NCBI GenBank assembly: GCA_964607915.1
Contig: CAZSMU010000156.1
Span: forward strand, 1-8,412
Source of the DNA: JADJPL01 sp964607915
GTDB taxonomy: Bacteria; Bacteroidota; Bacteroidia; Chitinophagales; Saprospiraceae
Length of the DNA stretch: 8,412 bases
Reading direction: 5' to 3'
In this document: positions 1-6,469 of the stretch, piece after piece
Layout of the letters: every line of letters starts with the position of its first letter
How positions within the stretch are numbered: position 1 is the stretch's first letter
Position numbers and translations under genes: made by a program
Notes under the pieces: model-generated
What the model was told of the DNA's origin: nothing
The model's database searches: none
What the model saw: the letters and a program-made list of their open reading frames with translations, nothing else

Positions 1-3
1 GAT

Positions 4-97
4 CATCAAGGGGTCAAAAAGGCCCTTTTTCGCCCACACTATGCCTTTTTTCGGTTATATAGCGCCGCTATACTCCCTCAAAAAGCCTTCGTGTGGA
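4..97 (+). repeat. Structured intergenic repeat, copy A
   Basis: This stretch of about 94 bases recurs inverted at 6872-6965 with roughly 85% identity (about 12 mismatches and two single-base gaps by hand alignment). Read on the plus strand it starts with a short hairpin (GGGTC 11-15, loop AAAAA, GGCCC 21-25) followed by five T. A long-range helix follows (CCACAC 34-39 with GTGTGG 91-96). Inside it a T-run (46-51) faces an A-run (80-84), and there is an apical hairpin TATAGC 58-63 / GCTATA 67-72. The element lies beyond the 3' end of the coxG-like gene, and no plus-strand gene follows until proB at 932, so it does not look like a leader of a neighbour. Its left boundary may lie outside the window. 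A structured RNA, a small non-autonomous mobile element or a terminator-like repeat are all possible. Confidence 0.85.
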
Positions 98-151
98 CAA
101 AAAATGACTCTTTTTTCCCTCCTCGCTGACCCCGCGCAACAAGTATAATGG

Positions 152-174
152 ACCGGCCTTTGCCTCAAGCCGGT
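152..174 (-). terminator. Weak hairpin at the coxG-like gene's 3' end
   Basis: ACCGGC (152-157) and GCCGGT (169-174) are perfect inverted arms, and the loop contains the TGA stop of the minus-strand gene (165-167). On that strand no clear T-run follows, so a Rho-independent terminator is only a weak reading. Confidence 0.3.
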
Positions 175-614
175 GGTGTTTGCAATTCTGCCTCCAATGC
201 CTTGAAGAACTGCTCCGTCAAGGTGTTGGCTACGCCGGACATCACCCGCTGGCCCGTACGGGCCAGTAGCCCCGACATATTGGCTATCCCGTCAAAGCGC
301 ATCTCGGTTTGCCCCGGGGCCTTTTCGTCGAGTTCAAGCCGTATGTCTGCCGATACGTTCCCTATTTTACTGTTCTGCTCTACGTGGAGGGTGAACCCGT
401 GGGGGGCGTTTTTGTCCAGTAGATCCACTTTTCCGGTAAAAGACCCGCTCACCGGGCCAATCTTGACCTCTGCTATTGCCCGGTAAGTGTCTGCCCCCGT
501 GGCCTCTAAACGGGAAATCCCCGGCGTTATCCGCGCCAGCGCTTCGGTGTCCATGAGCAAATCCCATATCCGGGATGCCGATGCGTGGAACGTACGTGCT
601 CCTGTAAGTTTCAT
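165..614 (-). CDS. CoxG-like SRPBCC family protein
   Basis: The 149-aa product has the pattern of the CoxG (carbon monoxide dehydrogenase subunit G) branch of the SRPBCC/START-like fold. This is a small helix-grip domain with a hydrophobic pocket. It opens with MKLTGARTFHAS, followed by a helix with WDLLMDTEALARITPG (residues 17-32). The strand KIGPVSGSFTGKV (about 51-63) is typical of the family, and the long C-terminal helix is about 120-145 (GQRVMSGVANTLTEQFF). There is no signal peptide or membrane segment, so it is probably cytoplasmic, and the length is normal. The ATG at 614 places the domain start at residue 1. No CO dehydrogenase (coxMSL) or xanthine dehydrogenase-type genes are visible nearby, so the name describes the fold, not a proven role. 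Lipid or hydrophobic ligand binding is an alternative. It is transcribed divergently from proB. Confidence 0.8.
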   Translation of the reverse strand: MKLTGARTFHASASRIWDLLMDTEALARITPGISRLEATGADTYRAIAEVKIGPVSGSFTGKVDLLDKNAPHGFTLHVEQNSKIGNVSADIRLELDEKAPGQTEMRFDGIANMSGLLARTGQRVMSGVANTLTEQFFKALEAELQTPPA

Positions 615-722
615 GTGTTTGTGTCTGGTTTTGCGTGGTGGACGTCGTAAAACAGCGGGTAATTAAACCCATGCGTCGCAAAGGTGTATACCGCACCTAA
701 AAATAGCAGATTATTTATTTTT

Positions 723-735
723 GTAAAAATTTTAC
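723..735. promoter_or_regulatory. 13-bp palindrome, possible operator
   Basis: GTAAAA-A-TTTTAC is a perfect odd-centred palindrome. The 11 bases TTGTAAAAATT (721-731) recur exactly at 7032-7042 upstream of pyk, where they are part of another palindrome. It may be a regulator site or a chance AT-rich match. Confidence 0.35.
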
Positions 736-771
736 GCCCGTATTTTCATTGTTGACCATATTATTTTTTAT

Positions 772-807
772 CAAAATCGTTATTTTTAATAAAATATAAC
801 GATTTTG
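772..807. promoter_or_regulatory. Inverted repeat with 12-bp perfect arms
   Basis: CAAAATCGTTAT (772-783) and ATAACGATTTTG (796-807) are exact reverse complements, separated by 12 AT-only bases that themselves hold TTTT/AAAA. It ends 124 bases before the proB start and 26 bases before a weak -7 box, a position suited to an operator for proBA, the divergent gene or both. No T-run that would make a terminator is seen. Confidence 0.5.
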
Positions 808-833
808 TCTTAAGGGGGACTGTAAAAAAAATG

Positions 834-841
834 TATCTTTA
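834..841 (+). promoter_or_regulatory. Weak candidate -7 box for proB
   Basis: TATCTTTA resembles the Bacteroidota -7 consensus TAnnTTTG. The nearest TTG upstream (805-807) is 26 bases away, longer than the usual 17-23, so support is weak. A start here would leave a leader of about 85 bases before proB. Confidence 0.25.
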
Positions 842-931
842 GCAGTACAAAGGGCTATTGGCGGGGGGCAATTTTCTTTTATTTCGCCAGTTCCTCGCGG
901 TAAGTCGGATAAAACAGGTAAACGGTAGTGT

Positions 932-1978
932 ATGAAAGCAACGGCTTCCTTGCCCGTGCTCGTCATCAAGTTTGGTACGGCATCTATTACTCACAAGGAC
1001 GGTACGCCGGACGAATCCGTTATGGCAGCGGTAGCCTGCCAGGTGGCTGCGCTCCAGGCGCAGTACCGGATTGTCCTCGTCTCTTCGGGGGCTGTGGGGG
1101 CGGGCAAAAGTGCGATTCGGCAATATAAAGGGGCGCTCACCGAGCGCAAAGCGGCAGCGGCTGTGGGCAACCCCCGGCTGTTGGGGATATACGACCGCTA
1201 TTTCCGGCAATACGGTATAGCGATTGCTCAGAGTTTGTGCGAGCGTCGGCATTTCGCCGACCGCAGGCAGTTCCTGCAGCTCAAAGACACGTACCAGGAG
1301 TTATGGGAGAACGGCATCATCCCTATCGCCAATGAGAACGATGTGGTCAGTAATCTCGAGCTCAAGTTTTCCGATAACGACGAGCTGGCCACGCTTATCG
1401 CTGCCGGCTTTGGTGCGGATACCCTGCTCATCAGCACCTCTGTTGGCGGTTTGCTCGACCAGCACGGGGTTTTGATACCGGAAGTCGCCGACGTAGGTCC
1501 TCCGATCCTCGAGCTGGCCAAGCCCGATAAATCGGCTCTGGGGTTGGGCGGTATGTTGTCCAAACTGACCTATACGCGTCTGGCGACCCGCCTGGGTATC
1601 CGGGTCATATTTTTCACGATGCGCGCCGAAAACGCCATCCCCGAGGCCCTGGCCGGGCGCTTGGGCACGGTATTCCTGCCGCGGCCGGTACAACTCAGCG
1701 CCCGCCAGAAGTGGCTGCTCAGCGGCAGTCTGATCGCAGGCCGCCTCACGCTGGATGGGGGTGCCGTCAAAGCGATCCAACAGCGAAAAAGCCTGCTGGC
1801 GGTGGGGGTTTCCAAGGTAAAAGGCCCTTTTGAAAAATCGGAAGTTATAGAACTGCTCGACACGCAGGGCCGTGTTGTGGCCATCGCCCGCACCCGCCAC
1901 GATGCCTCGACCATTGCACAACACCTACACACACAAAATTTTGAAATCGCCCATGCTGACGAAATTGTCCTCCTCTGA
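932..1978 (+). CDS. proB: Glutamate 5-kinase
   Basis: The product phosphorylates L-glutamate to gamma-glutamyl phosphate with ATP, the first step of proline synthesis in the cytoplasm. The 348 aa comprise an amino-acid kinase domain (about 8-250) and a C-terminal PUA domain (about 258-335), slightly shorter than the 367-aa E. coli enzyme. Visible motifs are VIKFGT with Lys13, LVSSGAVGAG (48-57), IANENDVV (132-139), DND (148-150) and GLGGMLSK with Lys211. Numbering in the NEND-DND region matches E. coli without gaps. The usual T-D pair of the nucleotide site (E. coli 169-170) reads T169-S170 here, and the following loop is short. The ATG at 932 puts the catalytic Lys at the expected distance from the N-terminus. 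The 3' end overlaps proA by 26 bases in another frame, which suggests translational coupling. Feedback inhibition by proline is known for the family but cannot be judged here. Confidence 0.95.
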   Translation: MKATASLPVLVIKFGTASITHKDGTPDESVMAAVACQVAALQAQYRIVLVSSGAVGAGKSAIRQYKGALTERKAAAAVGNPRLLGIYDRYFRQYGIAIAQSLCERRHFADRRQFLQLKDTYQELWENGIIPIANENDVVSNLELKFSDNDELATLIAAGFGADTLLISTSVGGLLDQHGVLIPEVADVGPPILELAKPDKSALGLGGMLSKLTYTRLATRLGIRVIFFTMRAENAIPEALAGRLGTVFLPRPVQLSARQKWLLSGSLIAGRLTLDGGAVKAIQQRKSLLAVGVSKVKGPFEKSEVIELLDTQGRVVAIARTRHDASTIAQHLHTQNFEIAHADEIVLL

Positions 1979-3224
1979 CCTGCTGCTGGCGCAATTGGAG
2001 CGCACGCGGCGCAGCACTCCGCAAATCCGAAACCTCAGCGATGGGGCCCGGCAGATGCTCCTGCGAGATCTGGCTACAGCAACCCGCGCTGCGGTACTTC
2101 CCATCCTGGACGCCAACCGCGGCGATACAGCAGCCATGGATCCTGCCGACCCCAAACGCGACCGCCTTCTGCTCGATGAAGCCCGCGTTGAAGCCTTAGC
2201 GGCGAGCATCCTGGACGTCGCGGCCCTACCCGACCCGACCGGGCGGGTACTGGCAGAGCACCGCCTCGAAAACGGACTGCACATCCAAAAAATCAGCGTA
2301 CCGCTCGGCGTAGTGGGGGTTATCTACGAGTCCCGCCCCAATGTGACCCTGGATGTGGGGGCGCTTTGCCTGCGTTCGGGGAATGCCGCCGTCTTGCGCG
2401 GAGGGAGTGATGCCTGGCATACGAATCGCGTGTTAGTGGCCCTGCTGCAGGAGGTGCTGGCACAGCACGGGATTGACCGCGACGTAGTCGCCCTGTTGCC
2501 GCCCGACCGGGAACTCGCCCAGACCCTGCTCCATGCCGAGCGTTTTATTGATATCCTCATTCCCCGCGGTTCGGAAGGGCTTATCCGTTTTGTGCGGGAA
2601 AACGCCCGCATTCCCGTGATAGAAACGGGGGCGGGGGTTTGCCACACATACGTGCACACCCTTGCCGATTTAGACAAAGCCCGTGCCATCGTAGTCAACG
2701 CCAAGGTTTCCCGTCCGGCCGCATGCAATGCGCTCGATACCATTTTGGTGGATGCCGCTGTGGCGGGCCGTTTTCTGCCCCTGCTTTGCCCGGAATTCCA
2801 GGAATGGAAGGTGGCCGTATACGCCGACTCACAGAGCTATGCCCTCCTGCAGGCCGCCGGGTATGAACGCCTCTTTCCGGCGACGGAGGAAGATTTTGGC
2901 AGGGAATTTTTGGGCTATGCTTGTTCGGTATGCGTGGTAGCCGATCTTGAAGGTGCTTTGGAGCATATCGGGCGCTACTCTTCCCGCCATTCAGAGGCCA
3001 TCGTATCCGAAGATCGGGTGGTATGCAGGCGTTTTTTAAACGAAGTGGATGCGGCGGCGGTGTACAGCAATGCATCTACCCGGTTTACGGACGGGGCCTG
3101 TTTTGGCTTGGGGGCGGAAATTGGTATTTCCACTCAGAAACTCCACGCGCGGGGGCCGTTTGCACTCGAAAAATTGGTCACGGAAAAATGGGTGGCCGAG
3201 GGCAGCGGCCAGACGCGGCCTTGA
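1953..3224 (+). CDS. proA: Gamma-glutamyl phosphate reductase
   Basis: The product reduces gamma-glutamyl phosphate to glutamate 5-semialdehyde with NADPH, the second step of proline synthesis. The semialdehyde cyclises before ProC acts on it; proC is not in this window. The protein is an aldehyde-dehydrogenase-like enzyme of 423 aa (E. coli: 417). Motifs in order are VPLGVVGVIYESRPNV (116-131), RSGNAAVLRGG (141-151), IPRGSEGLI (203-211), GAGVCHTYV (226-234), KVSRPAACNALDT with the catalytic Cys258, NEVDAAAVYSNASTRFTDG (363-381) and GLGAEIGISTQKLHARGP (385-402). I chose the ATG at 1953. An in-frame start at 1872 would add 27 residues unlike the family and lie inside proB. The gene overlaps proB by 26 bases and was probably co-transcribed and translationally coupled with it. 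Its stop lies 12 bases from the end of the convergent gene. Confidence 0.96.
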   Translation: MLTKLSSSDLLLAQLERTRRSTPQIRNLSDGARQMLLRDLATATRAAVLPILDANRGDTAAMDPADPKRDRLLLDEARVEALAASILDVAALPDPTGRVLAEHRLENGLHIQKISVPLGVVGVIYESRPNVTLDVGALCLRSGNAAVLRGGSDAWHTNRVLVALLQEVLAQHGIDRDVVALLPPDRELAQTLLHAERFIDILIPRGSEGLIRFVRENARIPVIETGAGVCHTYVHTLADLDKARAIVVNAKVSRPAACNALDTILVDAAVAGRFLPLLCPEFQEWKVAVYADSQSYALLQAAGYERLFPATEEDFGREFLGYACSVCVVADLEGALEHIGRYSSRHSEAIVSEDRVVCRRFLNEVDAAAVYSNASTRFTDGACFGLGAEIGISTQKLHARGPFALEKLVTEKWVAEGSGQTRP

Positions 3225-3232
3225 GGCTCGGC
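3195..3232. terminator. Stem-loop across the convergent proA junction
   Basis: GCCGAG (3195-3200) pairs with CTCGGC (3227-3232), and an inner GGCC/GGCC pair (3207-3210, 3217-3220) lies within. It spans the proA stop and the 12-base gap to the opposing gene. A T-run is missing on both strands, so a bidirectional terminator is only a possibility. Confidence 0.3.
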
Positions 3233-3236
3233 AGTG

Positions 3237-4142
3237 TTAGACCTGTTTCAACGCCTTCAGGATAAGTAGTTTTTCCCCTGTCCAGGTAGCGAACAGCAGC
3301 CAGTTGCCGCCGGGCGTACGGGGTATGGGTTCCGAGGTTGCCCATTCAGCAGGGACGGCCTGACGGTGGTGGTCCACGACAAGCCAGGGGTGGGAACCTC
3401 CTGATACGATGCGCATTTGATGGAGCAGGCAGGGGATGGCTTCCAGCCAGGGCTGTGCTGCTACGGCAGCCGCAAAGGCATCGCCCAGATCCTGAAGCCG
3501 GGTCAACATCCCTTGGCGAGGTGCGAAAGGGCGGTCCAGTGCCCTTTCATTCAGCGGGATAGCACGGATGGGATAGGTAGAGGGGAAAAAGACCATATCC
3601 CCCTGAAACGCATCGCCCGCCCTCCAGGGGGACACAAAGGCAGGGCTGCCCCAGGCGTATTCCAGTTGCAGGGCAATTTTACCCGTCTTTTCGCCGAAGA
3701 ACCAGGTTTGACAAAAATAAAGTTGGTTTTCGATACCGGAATGTAGGGCCAGCGCGAACCAGTCGTCCGATAGGGCCGTCCCTTCCTGAAGCACTTCCTC
3801 TTTTCTAGGGCTCCAGCCCCCTTGCAGAAGCAGTTCATAGCCCATTGCCTCCGGGAGTTCGGCGATTCGCCGGAAGCCTTTCAGCCAGAGGTAGAGGGCG
3901 GCCAATTCGCGTCGGAAGATGCGGTCCCATTCGTTCGATGTCCGGGAGGATTTCATAAGGCGCACCCTTTTCGCCAAGCCACTCAGTTTGGCGTCTGTGA
4001 GTCGCGCAGCGACGGTCTCCCAGGCGTCGGCGTCCCAGTTTTGGAGCGATGCAAGGCCTATGGCCGTTGCTTCGTACAAGAAGCGTTCCAATTCGGGAAG
4101 TCCGGCCGACCTATCGGCGATACGCTTTTCATTGTTGTTCAT
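3237..4142 (-). CDS. SWIM-family C-terminal-like protein lacking zinc finger
   Basis: I do not know the function of this 301-aa protein. Its pattern resembles, from memory, the region after the zinc finger in bacterial SWIM zinc-finger family proteins. The matching stretches are an N-terminal helix (AGLPELERFLYEATAIGLASL, residues 13-33), LTDAKLSGLAKRVRLM (48-63), then SDDWFALAL and QTWFFGEKTGKIALQLEYA, and then GDMVFFPSTYPIRAIPL. The SWIM signature itself (CxC, then CxH) is absent, and only two isolated Cys are present. The ATG at 4142 is 18 bases after the rnc stop, so it is probably the last gene of the rnc transcript. No signal peptide or membrane helix is seen. It could be a truncated paralogue, a split half of a two-gene system, or an independent domain protein. 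The length is too great for the small IPExxxVDY protein that, as I recall, often follows rnc in this phylum. Confidence 0.7.
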   Translation of the reverse strand: MNNNEKRIADRSAGLPELERFLYEATAIGLASLQNWDADAWETVAARLTDAKLSGLAKRVRLMKSSRTSNEWDRIFRRELAALYLWLKGFRRIAELPEAMGYELLLQGGWSPRKEEVLQEGTALSDDWFALALHSGIENQLYFCQTWFFGEKTGKIALQLEYAWGSPAFVSPWRAGDAFQGDMVFFPSTYPIRAIPLNERALDRPFAPRQGMLTRLQDLGDAFAAAVAAQPWLEAIPCLLHQMRIVSGGSHPWLVVDHHRQAVPAEWATSEPIPRTPGGNWLLFATWTGEKLLILKALKQV

Positions 4143-4160
4143 GCGCAGAAGGAGGCAGGA

Positions 4161-4907
4161 TCAATCCTCCATATCGTCGTCTGAGAGGATGCCCAGGGCG
4201 AGCATAGCTTTTCCCGAGGCCGTTTGCTCCGCACTTTTTTTATTGAAGTCGTCGGCGATGCCCATTCGGTTTCCATTGACCATGACGGCTACCTTGAAGC
4301 GGTCCCTCTTGTCGTATTTGTAGCGGGCTACCAGCTTATAGCTGATAGGTTGGCCGTTTTTCTGGCACCATTCGAGCAGCTGGCTTTTGTAGTTGTCGTC
4401 CACCCGTTCCAGTTCGTGGATATCCAGGTATTTGCGCAGGATGTTTTGGACGACGAAGATTTTGGTCTGGCTGTATCCTCTTTCCAGGTAGATAGCGCCG
4501 ACGAGGGCCTCTACGGCGTTTCCCAACATAGACTTGCTCAGGCGGAGGTTGTTGTGTTCGCTGAGGAAAAAATCCAGGCCCATTTTATCGCCCAGTCGGT
4601 TCAGCGAGTTCCGCTTCACGATTTTGGAGCGCATCTTGGTGAGGAAGCCCTCGTCGCTGTCGGGGTATTTTTTGAACAAGTATTCTGCTACGACAGCCCC
4701 CAACACGGCATCGCCGAGGAATTCCAGCCGTTCGTTGTTTTGGTGGGCATATCCTTTAGCCTGTTCGCCGTTGGAGGAACGGTGGGAGAAGGCTAGCTTG
4801 AAGATGCCCAGGTTGGTCGGCGTGAAGCCGAGGAGGGGGATGAGCTTCTCTACGAAAGCCTTATCTCTGGAGAGGAAACGGTTGTAAAAACGAAGCAGGA
4901 ACAACAA
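4161..4907 (-). CDS. rnc: Ribonuclease III
   Basis: The product cleaves double-stranded RNA in rRNA precursors and structured mRNAs. In the 248 aa, the endonuclease domain is about 20-165 with the signature NERLEFLGDAVL (58-69; acidic residues E59, E62, D66) and GNAVEALVGAIYLERG (129-144; E133). The dsRNA-binding domain is about 170-240, ending in KKSAEQTASGKAMLALG. The residue aligned with the Mg ligand Asp114 of E. coli is Asn130. As I recall, GNAFEAL is common in Bacteroidota, so this may be a lineage trait. The reading frame begins at a TTG (4905-4907). A TGA closes the frame 18 bases further upstream, and there is no ATG in frame until residue 92, inside the catalytic domain. A non-AUG start is therefore needed; the adjacent TTG (4902-4904) is the alternative. 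It lies 78 bases after fabF and 18 bases before the SWIM-like gene. Confidence 0.95.
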   Translation of the reverse strand: MLFLLRFYNRFLSRDKAFVEKLIPLLGFTPTNLGIFKLAFSHRSSNGEQAKGYAHQNNERLEFLGDAVLGAVVAEYLFKKYPDSDEGFLTKMRSKIVKRNSLNRLGDKMGLDFFLSEHNNLRLSKSMLGNAVEALVGAIYLERGYSQTKIFVVQNILRKYLDIHELERVDDNYKSQLLEWCQKNGQPISYKLVARYKYDKRDRFKVAVMVNGNRMGIADDFNKKSAEQTASGKAMLALGILSDDDMED

Positions 4908-4985
4908 GGTAGTATGAGTTGACGGTCATGACGGAATGGAGGGCCGCCCATGCAGGGAGGCAGCGCCCTTTACCTGTTTAGCGCA

Positions 4986-6239
4986 TTAGCCCTCGAATTT
5001 TTTAAGGATGACGGACGAATTGTGCCCACCGAACCCAAACGTATTGCTCAGCACTGCCCTGACCTCTCTTTCTTGTGCGGTATTGAACGTGAAGTTCAAG
5101 CCAGGGTCGATTTCCGGATCATCTGTGAAGTGGTTGATGGTAGGTGGGACAAAGCTGTGGTGGATGGCCAGCACCCCGGCAATCGCCTCTATGGCACCCG
5201 CTGCGCCCAGCAGGTGGCCGGTCATAGACTTGGTAGAACTTATGTTGAGGCGGTAGGCATGATCGCCAAATACTTTCTGGATGGCCTTTGTCTCTGCGAT
5301 GTCGCCCAGTGGGGTAGAGGTGCCGTGCACATTGATATAGTCTATGGCATCCGGGGGTAACTGCGCGTCTTCCAGCGCCGTGCGCATCACATTGGCTGCG
5401 CCTATGCCGTCTGGGTGTGGAGCCGTGATATGGTATGCATCCGCTGTAGCCGCGCCGCCTACTACCTCGGCATAGATGCGGGCACCCCGTTTGCGGGCGT
5501 GTTCGAGTTCTTCCAGCACGAGCCCGCCGCCGCCTTCCCCGAGCACGAATCCGTCGCGGTCTTTATCGAACGGGCGGGACGCAGTAGCATAGTCGTCGTT
5601 GCGGGTAGAGAGTGCTTTCATCGCATTGAAGCCCCCTACTCCTGTCTTTATGATGGCCGCTTCGGAGCCCCCGCATACAACGATGTGGTTCCTTCCCAGC
5701 CGTATGCAGTCGAAGGCATTGATAATGGCGTGGGAAGAAGAAGCGCATGCCGATACTGTAGCGTAGTTGACCCCGCGGAACCCATACTTGATAGAGATAT
5801 GCCCGGCGGCGATATCCGCGATCATCTTGGGAATCATGAAGGGGTTGTACCGGGGGGTGCCGTTTCCGCGGGCGAATTCGGAGATTTCCTCCTCGAGGGA
5901 ACCCAGGCCGCCCACTCCGGAAGCCCATATCACGCCTACCCGGTCGAGATCGAGGGATTCGAGGATTTGCGGCAGGCCGGCATCGGCGACAGCCTCGTCT
6001 GCGCTGACCATAGCAAAATGGCAAAAGCGGTCAAGGCGACGGATCTCCCGCTTGTCTATGAAGTCTTCCGGTACAAAGTTCTTTACTTCGCAGGCAAACT
6101 GCGTTTTGAACAGGGAAGCATCAAAAAGGGTAATGGGTGCCGCACCGCTGACTCCGTTGCGGAGCCCTTCCAGGTACGCTGGTACGGTGTTTCCAATGGG
6201 CGTGATGGCACCGATTCCTGTTACAACGACTCTTTTCAT
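4986..6239 (-). CDS. fabF: 3-oxoacyl-ACP synthase II (KAS II)
   Basis: The product condenses malonyl-ACP with acyl-ACP to extend fatty acids by two carbons in the cytoplasmic type II pathway. The 417 aa form a complete thiolase-fold enzyme. The active site is visible: nucleophile Cys165 in VSACASSSH, His305 in NVHGTSTPLGD, Lys337 in SSTKSMTGH and His342 in GHLLGAAGAIE. The glycine-rich FGFGGHN (401-407) near the C-terminus is also typical. The Cys-His-His set with these contexts fits FabF or FabB rather than FabH, and the neighbouring acpP favours FabF. The ATG at 6239 gives MKRVVVTGIGAITPIG, the usual N-terminus. The partner acpP lies upstream on the same strand, 230 bases away, with a strong hairpin between. 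I see no clear promoter in that gap, so fabF probably depends on read-through or processing of the acpP transcript, or on a promoter I cannot recognise. Confidence 0.97.
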   Translation of the reverse strand: MKRVVVTGIGAITPIGNTVPAYLEGLRNGVSGAAPITLFDASLFKTQFACEVKNFVPEDFIDKREIRRLDRFCHFAMVSADEAVADAGLPQILESLDLDRVGVIWASGVGGLGSLEEEISEFARGNGTPRYNPFMIPKMIADIAAGHISIKYGFRGVNYATVSACASSSHAIINAFDCIRLGRNHIVVCGGSEAAIIKTGVGGFNAMKALSTRNDDYATASRPFDKDRDGFVLGEGGGGLVLEELEHARKRGARIYAEVVGGAATADAYHITAPHPDGIGAANVMRTALEDAQLPPDAIDYINVHGTSTPLGDIAETKAIQKVFGDHAYRLNISSTKSMTGHLLGAAGAIEAIAGVLAIHHSFVPPTINHFTDDPEIDPGLNFTFNTAQEREVRAVLSNTFGFGGHNSSVILKKFEG

Positions 6240-6328
6240 ACGTAAGGATTATACCTGAGGCTTACCATGACTAATGGGAAAAACGGGGAAAGCCTTTTTG
6301 GAAGTAGCTTACTATTTGAAATAAAACC

Positions 6329-6365
6329 ACATTCACCGGGCGGTTTCAGCCTGCCCGGTGAATGT
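6329..6365 (-). terminator. 13-bp hairpin between acpP and fabF, terminator or attenuator
   Basis: ACATTCACCGGGC (6329-6341) and GCCCGGTGAATGT (6353-6365) are perfect inverted arms around an 11-base loop. On the minus strand the stem is followed by GGTTTTATTT, a T-rich tail, so it reads as a Rho-independent terminator or attenuator about 104 bases after the acpP stop. It could also act as a barrier that stabilises the acpP mRNA. The opposite strand has no gene here. It lies in a 230-base gap that holds no other feature I can support. Confidence 0.65.
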
Positions 6366-6469
6366 CAGAACCACTTGTTTTTGGCATCCTATCGCGGGAA
6401 ATACGCTGCAGGCATGCGGGGCAAGCGGAATACATAACCCACCTTCGAAAAGAACTATGCGGGAGCTTA

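Larger units (their letters stand above)
615..931. promoter_or_regulatory. Divergent gap between coxG-like gene and proB
   Basis: This 317-base gap must hold the promoters of both flanking genes. It is AT-rich in its middle (about 700-845). It contains a 13-bp palindrome (723-735), a dyad with 12-bp arms (772-807) and a weak candidate -7 box for proB (834-841). An imperfect dyad, AGGTG 682-686 / CACCT 694-698, lies on the coxG side around GTATAC. I see no convincing gene, and no well-spaced promoter for the coxG-like gene. Confidence 0.6.

Noticed and set aside
831..842. Tiny ATG-TAT-CTT-TAG frame upstream of proB, as a leader peptide
   Set aside because: It has three codons with no proline codons, and it coincides with the candidate -7 box, so it would not be translated.
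715..969. 84-codon minus-strand frame covering the proB promoter region
   Set aside because: It overlaps the proB start and the palindromes, and its composition is that of AT-rich non-coding DNA.
1301..1924. 207-codon minus-strand frame opposite proB
   Set aside because: It is antisense to proB, with low-complexity composition and no family pattern.
1872..1952. Upstream start adding 27 residues to ProA
   Set aside because: The added residues lie within proB, do not resemble any ProA N-terminus, and the ATG at 1953 fits the family.
4224..4796. 190-codon plus-strand frame opposite rnc
   Set aside because: It is a shadow of rnc with no motif of its own.
5415..6245. 276-codon plus-strand frame opposite fabF
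   Set aside because: It lies entirely antisense to a clear FabF gene; long antisense frames are common in GC-rich coding DNA, and its protein has no recognisable motif.
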